From assembly GCA_000751295.2 (NCBI GenBank), contig CCMO02000002.1:332501-396500 (forward strand): 64,000 nucleotides of DNA. The letters run 5' to 3'. The DNA is from a bacterium YEK0313 (GTDB lineage Bacteria; Pseudomonadota; Alphaproteobacteria; Rhizobiales; Phreatobacteraceae). The translations under genes and the position numbers were made by a program. Under the pieces are notes generated by a model, which was not told the DNA's origin, searched no databases, and saw only the letters and a program-made list of their open reading frames with translations. Below, piece by piece: positions 36,640 through 45,391 of the stretch; the stretch's first letter is position 1; the number at the start of each line of letters is the position of its first letter.

Positions 36640-38373
36640 TCAGGCAACCTCGGCAATGGCGGGGCGGCCGGCCCGCGCCTGCGCCGTCGCCGCGGGATCG
36701 AGTGTGCCGACCGCATCGACGACGACCCCGTGGTGCCGGGCGGCGAATGCCGGGGTGATCTTGCCGTCGATCACATCCTCGCGGACCAGCGCCGGATCGC
36801 GCTCGAACGGATCGCCGAAGCCGCCCGCGCCCGCCTGCTCGTGCACGATCAGCGTGTTCGCGCCGACCGTGGTGGTGATCTTGCCGGGCAGGTCGCGCCT
36901 GACGCCGTCGACCTCCATGCTGTTGCGCGAGGGGCCGCCGGGCTCGCCGCCGGCAAGGCCATAGGGCCGGAAGGCGACGCGGTCGGTGCGCATCTGCAGC
37001 AGCGCCTCCGGGGCGAGGATGCGGTAGGAACGACGGATGCCGACGCCGCCGCGCCAGCGGCCGGCGCCGCAGCTGTCGGTGACGAAGCCATAGTCCTCGA
37101 TGCGCACGGGATGTTCGGCCTCCATCACCTCGACCGGCATGTTGGAGAGGTTCTGCGAGGCATTGGTCACCGCCTCCAGCCCGTCCTTGTCGGGCCGGCC
37201 GCCCCAGGCGCCGCAGATCATGTCGACGATGATGAAGGGCTGGCGGTCGGGCCTGAGGCCGGAAATGCAGATGACGCTGTTGCCGCCCTCGCCGGCCGCC
37301 GGCACCTTGTCCGGCACGATCTTGGCGAGCGCGCCGAGCATGGTGTCGAAGACGCGGTAGCCGGTGAGCGCGCGCGCCGCGCAGGGCCCGGGCATGACCG
37401 GGTTGAGGACGGAGGCTTCCGGCGCCTTGACCTCAACGCAGCGGAACATGCCGACATTGTTCGGGATGTCGCGCGCGAGCACGCAGCGCACGCTGAGATA
37501 GGTCAGCGAATGGGTGAAGCTGAGCGTTGCGTTGAGCGCGCCGCGCACCTGCGGCGAGGAGCCGGTATAGTCGACGAACAGCGAGCCGTCGTCGCGCACG
37601 GTGATCGCGACATGGATCGGGATCGGCCGGTCCGAGAAGCCGTCGTCGTCGATATGGTCGGTGAACCGGTAGGTGCCTTTCGGCCAGGTCCTGATTTCCT
37701 GACGGGTCAGCCGCTCGGCATAGTCGAGCAGTTCCTGCATGTAGGCGTCGACCTCGTCGGCGCCGTAGCGCTGGATCAGCTTGTCGATGCCCCGCTTGCC
37801 GACCTGAGCGGCGGCGAACTGGGCCGAAAGGTCGCCCCAGACCCGGGCGGGCACGCGGACATTGATCTTGATCATCGTCTCGAGGGTCGTGTTCAGCACG
37901 CCGCGCTCGTAGAGCTTGAGCGGCGGGATGCGCAGGCCCTCCTGATAGATCTCGGTGGAATCGGAGGCGTTCGATCCGGGCACGCGGCCGCCGACATCGG
38001 TGTGATGGCAGATCACCACCGCAAAGGCCCGCCGGCGGCCGGCGGCGAAGATCGGCACGAACATGAAGATGTCGGGCAGGTGCATGCCGCCGTGATAGGG
38101 GTCGTTCATGATCACGACGTCGCCCTCGGCGAGGTCGTCGCCGAACTTTTCGAGCACGGCGGCCATGGCCTCGGGGATCGCGCCGAGATGCTGGGCGATG
38201 GTCTTGGCCTGCGCCACCATCTGACCGTCGCCCGCGCAGATCGCCGCGGAGAAGTCCATCACGTCCTTGACGATCTCGGAGCGCGCGATGCGCACCACCG
38301 TATAGGCCATCTCGTCGGCGATCGAATCGAGCCCGCTCTTGATGACGGCGAAGGTGATGGGATCCACTTTCAT
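36640..38373 (-). CDS. hyuB: Hydantoinase B / N-methylhydantoinase beta-type subunit
   Basis: The 577-residue protein belongs to the HyuB family, which with HyuA forms ATP-dependent hydantoinases, oxoprolinases and acetone or acetophenone carboxylases. Conserved pieces are VMNDPYHGGMHLPDIFMF, the metal-site-like CHHTDVGGRVPGS, and GAWGGRPDKDG. The start is 2 bases after hyuA and the stop one base before tetR. The substrate of this pair cannot be fixed by sequence; coupling to an NMT1-type importer suggests a cyclic nitrogen compound. Confidence 0.9.
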   Translation of the reverse strand: MKVDPITFAVIKSGLDSIADEMAYTVVRIARSEIVKDVMDFSAAICAGDGQMVAQAKTIAQHLGAIPEAMAAVLEKFGDDLAEGDVVIMNDPYHGGMHLPDIFMFVPIFAAGRRRAFAVVICHHTDVGGRVPGSNASDSTEIYQEGLRIPPLKLYERGVLNTTLETMIKINVRVPARVWGDLSAQFAAAQVGKRGIDKLIQRYGADEVDAYMQELLDYAERLTRQEIRTWPKGTYRFTDHIDDDGFSDRPIPIHVAITVRDDGSLFVDYTGSSPQVRGALNATLSFTHSLTYLSVRCVLARDIPNNVGMFRCVEVKAPEASVLNPVMPGPCAARALTGYRVFDTMLGALAKIVPDKVPAAGEGGNSVICISGLRPDRQPFIIVDMICGAWGGRPDKDGLEAVTNASQNLSNMPVEVMEAEHPVRIEDYGFVTDSCGAGRWRGGVGIRRSYRILAPEALLQMRTDRVAFRPYGLAGGEPGGPSRNSMEVDGVRRDLPGKITTTVGANTLIVHEQAGAGGFGDPFERDPALVREDVIDGKITPAFAARHHGVVVDAVGTLDPAATAQARAGRPAIAEVA

Positions 38374-38375
38374 CC

Positions 38376-40469
38376 TCAGGCTCCGAATTCCAGCACGATG
38401 CAGCCGATGGCGTCGCGGTGGACGCTCGCATCCGGCGGCACGACGATGGTGGCGTCATATTCCTCGATGATCAGGGGCCCCTGCTGCGGCTCGCGGCCGA
38501 CTGCCGCGCGCGGCACGATGCCGACCGGCACCGGCTTCTCGCCGCGGGCGAAGGCGACTTCGCGGGTGCGCGCCTTGGCCGCGCCCGGCCGGTGGGCGAT
38601 CTTCATGGCGGAGAAATCCAGCCGGTTGCTGCGCAGGCCGCGGCCGATGACGTGCAGCTTCATCAGCTCGATCGGCGTCTCGTCGCGATAGCCGTAGGTC
38701 TTGAAATATTCGGCGACGAAACGTTCGGCGATATCGCCGAGATCCTCACCTTCGAAGGTGACGGGCAGTTCCGTCGCCTGCCCCTCGTGGCGCAGGTCCG
38801 CCTCCCAGAGGAAGGCCTGGCGTTCGGGCGGATAGCCGTCGCCGGAGAGCCTGCCGGCGACCTCGGCGGCAAGGGCCGCCTTGAGGGCGGCGAGCTCGGC
38901 CGGCGTCATGGCGGCGAGCGGCCGGGTGACGGTGGCGAGCGCGGTGTGCTCGACGTCGGAGGCGAGCATGCCGACCGCGCAGAAGATCCCTGAGAGCGGC
39001 GGCACCACCACCCGGGGGATGCCGAGCTGGCGGGCGAGGTCCGGCGCGTGCACGCCGCCATTGCCGCCGAAGGCCATGAGGGTGAGGTCGCGCGGGTCGC
39101 GGCCACGCTCGACGGTGACGGCGCGCACGGCCCGCGCCATGGCGGCATTGGCGACCTGGCGGATGCCGTGAGCGGCATCGGCCATGTCGAGGCCGAGCGG
39201 CCGGGCGACATGGTCGCCGATCGCCTTTTCCGACAGGGCGCGATCGATGGCGAGGCGCCCGCCGGCGAGCTCCTCGGCATTGACGAAACCGAGCACGACA
39301 TTGGCGTCGGTGACGGTCGGCCGGTCGTTGCCGAGGCCGTAGCAGGCCGGGCCCGGAACGGCGCCGGCCGATTGCGGCCCGACGGTGAGCAGGCCGCCCT
39401 TGTCGATGCCGGCCATGGAGCCGCCGCCGGCGCCGACCTCGGCAATGTCGATGGCGGGAACCTTCAGCATGTAGCCGCCGGCCTTGATGAACCGGCTGGA
39501 GGCCGACATGCCGTCCCGGAACTCGTATTCCGAGGTCATGGTCGGCCGACCATCCTCGATGATCACGGCCTTGGCGGTGGTGCCGCCCATGTCGAACACG
39601 ATGATGTCGCGCTCGTCGCGGGCAAGGCCGAGCCGTGCCGCGCCGACCACCCCGCCAGCCGGGCCGGAGGCGACCACCAGGACCGGCTTCTCGCAGGTGG
39701 CGCCGGCCGCCAGCATGCCGCCATTGGAGGTCATGACCAGGATCGGCGCGGTTATGCCGGTGGCTCGCAGGCCCGCTTCCAGCTTCTGCAGATAGGCGCG
39801 CATCGCCGCCAGCAGATAGGCGTTCACCACGGTCGTGCTGGTGCGCTCGTATTCCTTCATCTCCGGCAGCACCGCGCAGGAGGTGGTGACCAGCAGATCG
39901 GGGAAGTGGCGGCGGAGGATGTCTTCGGCGGCCCGCTCGTGGACGGGGTTGCGGTAGCTGTTGATGAAGCAGATGCCGACCGCCTCGATGCCGGCCTCGA
40001 CCAGCGCACGCCCGGCGGCGATCACCTCGGCCTCGGAGAGCGACTCGACCACCGTGCCGTCGGCAGCGAGCCGCTCGGTGACCTCCAACCTGTGGCGGCG
40101 CGGCACCAGCGGCTTCGGCTTGTCCCAGGTGAGGTCGAACATGTCGGGCATGCGGATGCGGCCGATCTCCAGGACATCGCGAAAGCCGCGGGTGGTGATC
40201 AGGCCGGTGCGGGCGCCCGAGCGCTGCAAGATGGTGTTGGAGCCGACCGTCGTGCCGTGCAGCACCTCGGCGACGCGCGCCGGCGCGATGCCGAGCTCGG
40301 CGAGGAGCTGGGCGAGCCCCTCGACCACGGCCCGGCTCGGATCGTCCGGGGTCGAGGACACCTTGCTCTCGTGGACGAGGCCGTCCTCGGTGGTGAGCGC
40401 GATATCGGTAAAGGTGCCGCCGATATCGACGGCAACCCGGACATGCCCGCTCGTCTGATCGCCCGCCAT
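38376..40469 (-). CDS. hyuA: Hydantoinase A / N-methylhydantoinase alpha-type subunit
   Basis: The 697-residue partner of HyuB, with an ASKHA-type ATPase fold. The first phosphate loop VAVDIGGTFTDIAL is at the N-terminus, VLHGTTVGSNTILQR follows at about residue 70, and FDMGGTTAKAVII and GGNGGVHAPDLAR lie further on. It is the first gene of the operon. Start ATG at 40469, with the TetR-type dyad beginning 17 bases upstream. Confidence 0.92.
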   Translation of the reverse strand: MAGDQTSGHVRVAVDIGGTFTDIALTTEDGLVHESKVSSTPDDPSRAVVEGLAQLLAELGIAPARVAEVLHGTTVGSNTILQRSGARTGLITTRGFRDVLEIGRIRMPDMFDLTWDKPKPLVPRRHRLEVTERLAADGTVVESLSEAEVIAAGRALVEAGIEAVGICFINSYRNPVHERAAEDILRRHFPDLLVTTSCAVLPEMKEYERTSTTVVNAYLLAAMRAYLQKLEAGLRATGITAPILVMTSNGGMLAAGATCEKPVLVVASGPAGGVVGAARLGLARDERDIIVFDMGGTTAKAVIIEDGRPTMTSEYEFRDGMSASSRFIKAGGYMLKVPAIDIAEVGAGGGSMAGIDKGGLLTVGPQSAGAVPGPACYGLGNDRPTVTDANVVLGFVNAEELAGGRLAIDRALSEKAIGDHVARPLGLDMADAAHGIRQVANAAMARAVRAVTVERGRDPRDLTLMAFGGNGGVHAPDLARQLGIPRVVVPPLSGIFCAVGMLASDVEHTALATVTRPLAAMTPAELAALKAALAAEVAGRLSGDGYPPERQAFLWEADLRHEGQATELPVTFEGEDLGDIAERFVAEYFKTYGYRDETPIELMKLHVIGRGLRSNRLDFSAMKIAHRPGAAKARTREVAFARGEKPVPVGIVPRAAVGREPQQGPLIIEEYDATIVVPPDASVHRDAIGCIVLEFGA

Positions 40470-40486
40470 CGTCCCCTGCCGTCTAA

Positions 40487-40500
40487 ACTAACCAGTTAGT
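40487..40500. promoter_or_regulatory. Probable TetR-family operator upstream of hyuA
   Basis: ACTAACCAGTTAGT is an inverted repeat of 6 bases with a 2-base centre. Its form is usual for TetR-family operators. It lies between the hyuA start and the end of the marR gene, where a promoter would be. The operon encodes a TetR regulator, so self-control is the simplest reading. Confidence 0.6.
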
Positions 40501-40562
40501 CAATAACAGCGCCAAGCGGGAATGACGTCAAGAGGCGATAATGGGTGGCGACCAGAGAATCG

Positions 40563-41003
40563 TCAGGCAAGCGCGCCGAGGGCCGTGCGCAGGCCCTTGC
40601 CGTCGATCGTGCCGAGTTCCGCGTCGACTGCCGCGTGGGTGTCGCGCCAGATCGGCACGGCCGCGGCGAGCAGTGCCCGGCCCTGGTCGGTCAGCGCCAG
40701 CAGGCGGCTGCGCCGGTCCGCCGGGTCGACCTTGAGGACCACGAGCCCGCGCCGCTCGAGCGGCTTCAGGTTGGCCGTGAGGGTCGTGCGGTCCATGGCG
40801 AGCAAGATCGCCACCGCGCCGATCGGCGGCGGATCCGGCCGGTTGAGCGACATCAGGAGCGAGAACTGGCCGCTGGTGATGCCGACCGGCCTCAGCGCCT
40901 CGTCGAAGCGGCGGGCGAGCGAGCGCGCGGCCCGCTGGGTCGCAAGGCACAGGCAATGATCGCGGACGTGATGGGTGACTTCGAGCGGGACGGCGTTTGA
41001 CAT
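40563..41003 (-). CDS. MarR family transcriptional regulator
   Basis: A 146-residue winged-helix regulator. The fold runs from CLATQRAARSLARRFDEALR through GITSGQFSLLMSLNR to the recognition helix in AILLAMDRTTLTANLKPLERRGLV and the wing DRRSRLLALTDQG. It is divergent from the double-DUF1428 gene, and a perfect palindrome lies 12 bases before its start, so it probably controls both. Effector unknown; this subgroup often senses phenolics or oxidants. Confidence 0.92.
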   Translation of the reverse strand: MSNAVPLEVTHHVRDHCLCLATQRAARSLARRFDEALRPVGITSGQFSLLMSLNRPDPPPIGAVAILLAMDRTTLTANLKPLERRGLVVLKVDPADRRSRLLALTDQGRALLAAAVPIWRDTHAAVDAELGTIDGKGLRTALGALA

Positions 41004-41014
41004 GGACCTAATAT

Positions 41015-41026
41015 GTTGATATCAAC
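41015..41026. promoter_or_regulatory. Perfect palindrome, probable MarR operator
   Basis: GTTGATATCAAC is a 12-bp perfect palindrome in the short gap between the divergent marR and DUF1428 genes. MarR dimers bind such sites over promoters. Confidence 0.6.
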
Positions 41027-41104
41027 CTATCTCGTCAAGCCCAAAACGGCCCGCCCGGCGGCGCCGGGCGCCTTTCCAATCCGACAAATCATCAGGATGA
41101 CGTC

Positions 41105-41818
41105 ATGGCCTATGTGGAAGGTTTCGTTGCGGCGGTCCCCGCCGCGAATAAGGACGCCTATCTGAAGCACGCGACCGAAGCCGCGGTCATCTTCAAGGAT
41201 CACGGCGCGACGCGGGTGGTCGAAGCCTGGGGCGACGCGGTGCCCGAAGGCAAGGTGACCGACTTCAACCGCGCGGTGAAGGCCAAGCCCGGCGAGGTCA
41301 TCGTCTTCTCCTGGATCGAATTTCCGAGCAAGGCGGTGGCCGAGGAAGCCTTCCAGAAGTTCATGGCCGATCCGCGCGCCGAAGGCATGGGCGCGCGCAT
41401 GCCGTTCGACGGCCAACGCATGATCTATGGCGGCTTCAGCCCGATCGTCGACAGCAAGGGTAGCATCAAGCCGGGCTACATCGATGGGATGCTGCTGCCG
41501 GTGCCCGAAAGCAACAAGACCGCCTACCGGGAACTCGCCAACCGGGCGCAGGCGATCTTCGTCGAGCACGGCGCGAGCCGCGTGGTCGAGGCCTGGGGCG
41601 AAGACGTGCCGGACGGCAAGGTCACCGACTACAAGGGCGCCGTCAAAGCGGAAGGCGACGAGAACGTCGTCTATTCCTGGGTCGAGTGGCCCTCGAAGCA
41701 AGCCCGCGACGATGGCTGGCAGAAGATCATGGCCGACGAGCGCATGAACGGCGGCGGCGGGCTCTACGACGGCAAGCGCATGGTCTATGGCGGCTTCGCG
41801 CCGATCCTCGACGCCTGA
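41105..41818 (+). CDS. Tandem DUF1428 (YbaA-like) protein
   Basis: The 237-residue protein is an internal duplication. Residues 1-117 and 118-237 align well: VVEAWGDAVPEGKVTDF with VVEAWGEDVPDGKVTDY, and GQRMIYGGFSPIVDS with GKRMVYGGFAPILDA. The family has a ferredoxin-like fold of unknown function and usually one domain. The gene is divergent from marR with an operator-like palindrome between. Confidence 0.92.
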   Translation: MAYVEGFVAAVPAANKDAYLKHATEAAVIFKDHGATRVVEAWGDAVPEGKVTDFNRAVKAKPGEVIVFSWIEFPSKAVAEEAFQKFMADPRAEGMGARMPFDGQRMIYGGFSPIVDSKGSIKPGYIDGMLLPVPESNKTAYRELANRAQAIFVEHGASRVVEAWGEDVPDGKVTDYKGAVKAEGDENVVYSWVEWPSKQARDDGWQKIMADERMNGGGGLYDGKRMVYGGFAPILDA

Positions 41819-41923
41819 TGGAGTGACCAGGCGGTGCGTGGCGCGACCTTCGGTTCGGGCTGCGCATGCGCACGCGTCGTTCCGACACGCGATGATCTCT
41901 CAGGCGCGACCGGCACGAAAGTC

Positions 41924-41970
41924 GGCCGTGGTCGAGGCTCGCTGCGCTCGCACCTCACCATGAGGAATGG
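41924..41970 (+). repeat. Palindromic intergenic repeat, copy D
   Basis: GGCCGTGGTCGAGGCTCGC... to ...CACCATGAGGAATGG. It forms an inverted pair with the copy at 42049-42095, 78 bases away. Confidence 0.85.
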
Positions 41971-42048
41971 AGAGTATTGCAGCAGCGGCGGTGCTGAATT
42001 CCCGTCAAGCGTGTCGTTTCATGCGCATCGCTGATGCCGCGCCGAACA

Positions 42049-42095
42049 CTCCTCATGGCAAGGTGCGAGCCACAGGCGAGCCTCAAACCACGGCC
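42049..42095 (-). repeat. Palindromic intergenic repeat, copy E
   Basis: ACTCCTCATGGCAAGGTGC... to ...CCTCAAACCACGGCC. It faces copy D. Similarity to copy A continues outward for about 25 bases. Confidence 0.85.
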
Positions 42096-42136
42096 AACCG
42101 CACTGCAAAGCACGGCCAACGCGGGATGACCTCGCG

Positions 42137-43843
42137 CTAATCCTTGCCTTCGGCGACGAGGAAATCGAAGTCGCAGCCTTCGTCCGCCTGCAGCACGCTG
42201 TCGTGGAAGAGCCGGGCGTAGCCGCGCTTCGCCCAGGCCGGGCGCTCGGGCGGCGGCAGGGCGGCGCGACGCGCGGCAAGCTCGGCCTCGTCGACCAGCA
42301 GGTCGATGCGGCGTCCGGCGACATCGAGCCGGATCATGTCGCCGGACCGGACCAGGGCGAGCGGCCCGCCGACCGCCGATTCCGGCGTCATGTGCAGCAC
42401 GATGGTGCCAAAGGCCGTGCCGCTCATGCGCGCGTCGGAAATGCGCACCATGTCCTTGACGCCCTGGCGGCCGAGCTTTTTCGGGATCGGCAGGTAGCCC
42501 GCCTCCGGCATGCCCGGCGCGCCCTTGGGACCGGCATTGCGCAGCACCAGCACATCGTCCGCCGTCACGTCGAGATCGGGATCGTCGATGCGATTGGTCA
42601 TGTCCTCGACCGATTCGAACACCACCGCCCGGCCGGTATGCTGCAGTAGGCGCGCGGTTGCCGCCGCCTGCTTGATGACGGCCCCGCGCGGGGCGAGATT
42701 GCCGCCGAGCATGGCCATCGAGCCTTCGGCCTTGATCGGATTGTCGCGTGGCCGGATGACGTCCTGGCCAGGCACGTCCTCGGCCGCCGCGGCGATCTCG
42801 CCGAGGGTCCTGCCAGATACTGTCATCGCCGCGCCGTCGATGAGATCGCCGAGCTGCTTCAGGAGCTTCGGCACGCCGCCGGCATGGTGGAAATGCTCCA
42901 TGTAATGGGCACCGGACGGCTTCAGGTCGACCAGCACGGGCACCTTTCGGCCAAGCTGGTCGACGAGGTCGAGATCGAGCCGGTGCTTCGTCCTGGCGGC
43001 GATGGCGGAGAGATGGATGACGCCATTGGTCGAGCCGCCGATTGCCTGCATCACGACGGCGGCGTTGCGGAAGGCGGCCGGCGTCAGCAATTCGCTGGGG
43101 CGCGGCCCGCCGGCGACGGCCAGTTCCGCCGCGCGCCGGCCGCTCGCCTCCGCCGAGCGGATGCGTTCGGCATGGGGCGCGGGAATGGAGGCGCTCATCG
43201 GCAGGGACAGGCCGAGCGCCTCGGTGACGCAGGCCATGGTCGAGGCGGTGCCCATGACCATGCAGGTGCCGACCGAGGGCGCCAGCCGGCCATTGACCAC
43301 CTCGATCTCCTCGGCATCGATCTCGCCGGCGCGATGCATGCCCCAGAGGCGGCGGCAGTCGGTGCAGGCGCCGAGCACTTCGCCCTTGTGATGACCGACT
43401 ACCATCGGCCCGACCGGCACGACGATGGTCGGCAAGTCGACGCTCGCGGCCGCCATGATCTGGGCCGGCAGCGTCTTGTCGCAGCCGCCGATGATCACCA
43501 CCGCGTCCATCGGCTGGGCGCGCACCATCTCCTCGGTGTCCATCGCCATCAGGTTGCGCAGGAACATGGAGGTGGGATGGGCGAAGCTCTCGGCGATCGA
43601 GATGGTCGGGAACACCATCGGCATGCCGCCGGCCAGCATGACGCCGCGCTTCACCGCCTCGATGAGCTGCGGCGCATTGCCGTGGCAGGGATTGTAGTCG
43701 CTGTGGGTGTTGGTGATGCCGACGATCGGCCGGTCCAGCGCATCGTCGGAATAGCCGGCCGCCTTGATGAAGGCCTTGCGCAGGAACAGCGAGAACCCCG
43801 CATCGCCGTAACTGGTCAGGCCCTTGCGCAACCCCTTGGTCAT
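42137..43843 (-). CDS. IlvD/Edd family dehydratase, probable sugar-acid dehydratase
   Basis: The 568-residue protein contains an iron-sulfur cluster and removes water from a 2,3-dihydroxy acid. The three cluster cysteines are found in DYNPCHGN, IIGGCDKT and SVGTCMVMGT. The nearest-looking relatives are aldonate dehydratases such as L-arabinonate dehydratase rather than IlvD itself. I chose the ATG at 43843 (MTKGLRKGLTSYGD), six codons into the open frame. It is the last gene of the cluster after the aldehyde dehydrogenase. Confidence 0.85.
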   Translation of the reverse strand: MTKGLRKGLTSYGDAGFSLFLRKAFIKAAGYSDDALDRPIVGITNTHSDYNPCHGNAPQLIEAVKRGVMLAGGMPMVFPTISIAESFAHPTSMFLRNLMAMDTEEMVRAQPMDAVVIIGGCDKTLPAQIMAAASVDLPTIVVPVGPMVVGHHKGEVLGACTDCRRLWGMHRAGEIDAEEIEVVNGRLAPSVGTCMVMGTASTMACVTEALGLSLPMSASIPAPHAERIRSAEASGRRAAELAVAGGPRPSELLTPAAFRNAAVVMQAIGGSTNGVIHLSAIAARTKHRLDLDLVDQLGRKVPVLVDLKPSGAHYMEHFHHAGGVPKLLKQLGDLIDGAAMTVSGRTLGEIAAAAEDVPGQDVIRPRDNPIKAEGSMAMLGGNLAPRGAVIKQAAATARLLQHTGRAVVFESVEDMTNRIDDPDLDVTADDVLVLRNAGPKGAPGMPEAGYLPIPKKLGRQGVKDMVRISDARMSGTAFGTIVLHMTPESAVGGPLALVRSGDMIRLDVAGRRIDLLVDEAELAARRAALPPPERPAWAKRGYARLFHDSVLQADEGCDFDFLVAEGKD

Positions 43844-43979
43844 CCGCCGCTCCCGCTGCAAGCCGTTGTCGCTGGGCGATTATCGTTCGCCCCGCACCAG
43901 GATTAAACGGGGAGCGGCGATGAGGCCAGCCGCGGCGCGGCAGGGAGCCCCTGCGCGCGCCGCCGGACCGGCACGCCGG

Positions 43980-45355
43980 TCAGAACGGATAGGGCCGCGG
44001 GCCGGTCTGGATGGTGATCCAGCGCAGCTCGGTGAAGGCATCGACCGCGGCCCTGCCGCCGAAGCGGCCATAGCCGGAGGCCTTCATGCCGCCGAACGGC
44101 ATCTGGGCCTCGTCATGCACCGTCGGTGCGTTGATGTGGCAGATGCCGGCCTCGATGCGCTTCGCCACCCCGAGCGCGCGGCCGATGTCGCGGGAGAACA
44201 CCGCGGAGGAGAGGCCGTATTCGGTGTCGTTGGCGACCCGGATCGCCTCCTCGTCGCCGTCGACGCGCACGACCGAGACGACCGGGCCGAAGCTCTCCTC
44301 GCCATAGATGCGCATGGCCGGCGTGACATGGTCGACGATGGTCGCCGGCATGACGGTGCCCTCGCGCGTGCCGCCGGCGGCAAGGCTTGCGCCTTTCGCC
44401 GTGGCATCGCCGATCAGCTCGACGACACGGTCGGCCGCCGCGGCGGAGACCAGCGAGCCGAGCACGACCTGGCCGCGCGGGTCGCCTGAGGGCAGCGACT
44501 TCGCCTTGGCGGCGAACTTCGCGACGAAGGCGTCGGCGACCTTGGCGTCGACCACGATGCGTTCGGTCGACATGCAGATCTGGCCCTGGTTCATGAAGGC
44601 GCCGAAGGCCGCCGCCTTGACCGCCTCGTCGAGGTCGGCATCGTCGAGAATGACCAGCGGCGCCTTGCCGCCGAGCTCCAGCAGCGCGGGCTTCAGGTGG
44701 CGCGCCGCGGTTTCGGCAATGATCCGGCCGACCCGGGTCGAGCCGGTGAAATTGACCCGCTTGACCGCCGGATGGGCGATCAGCGCCTCGACGACCGCGG
44801 GCGCGTCGGCCGGGGCATTGGTGACGACGTTGAGGACGCCGGGCGGCAGGCCGGCCTCGTTCAGCACCGCGCCGATCAGCTGATGGGTCGCCGGACAGAG
44901 CTCGGAGGCCTTGAAAACCACCGTATTGCCGCAGGCGAGCGGCATGGCGAGCGCGCGCACGCCGAGGATGACCGGCGCGTTCCACGGCGCGATGCCGAGG
45001 ATGACGCCGACCGGCTGCCGGACCGCCAGCGCCAGGTTGTTCGGCTTGTCGGAGGGGATGACATCGCCGGTGATCTGGGTCGTCATCGCGCCGGCCTCGC
45101 GCAGCATGCCGGCGGCGAGCGAGACGTTGAACATGGCCCAGCCGCGGGTCGCGCCGGTCTCGGTCAGCATGGCCTGGACGAAATCCTCCGCGCGCGCCTC
45201 GAGCGCGGCGGGGTTCGTCCAGGCCATGCTGACCGAGTGCCGGCGGCCGCCGCGCGCGAGGCGACCGCGCCGGTCATCGGGTCCAGCCGGTCGAAGGTGC
45301 GGCCGTCGCTCGCTGCGACCTCGCGGGCATCGATCATCAGGTTGACGTGTTTCAT
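43980..45355 (-). pseudogene. Aldehyde dehydrogenase, disrupted by a deletion with frameshift near the N-terminus
   Basis: Most of an NAD(P)-dependent aldehyde dehydrogenase is present: LGIAPWNAPVILG, VNFTGSTRVG, the Glu in LELGGKAP and the catalytic Cys in NQGQICMSTERI. The N-terminus starts well (MKHVNLMIDAREVAAS to LDPMTGAVASRAAAAG, 45355-45248). Then it loses some 35 expected residues and changes frame to resume at AALEARAEDFV. Translation could begin at ATG 45227, giving 415 residues, about 65 short of normal. It may be a pseudogene, a truncated enzyme or a sequencing fault. The relatives are vanillin- and salicylaldehyde-type dehydrogenases. Confidence 0.7.
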
Positions 45356-45391
45356 GGCAGCTCCTTCATGGCTTCGGGCTCGTTCAAAGCA

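Larger units (their letters stand above)
41819..42136. other. Intergenic region with two inverted palindromic repeats
   Basis: This 318-base gap between the convergent DUF1428 and ilvD/edd genes has no supported gene. It holds two repeat copies in opposite orientation (41924-41970 and 42049-42095). Confidence 0.7.
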
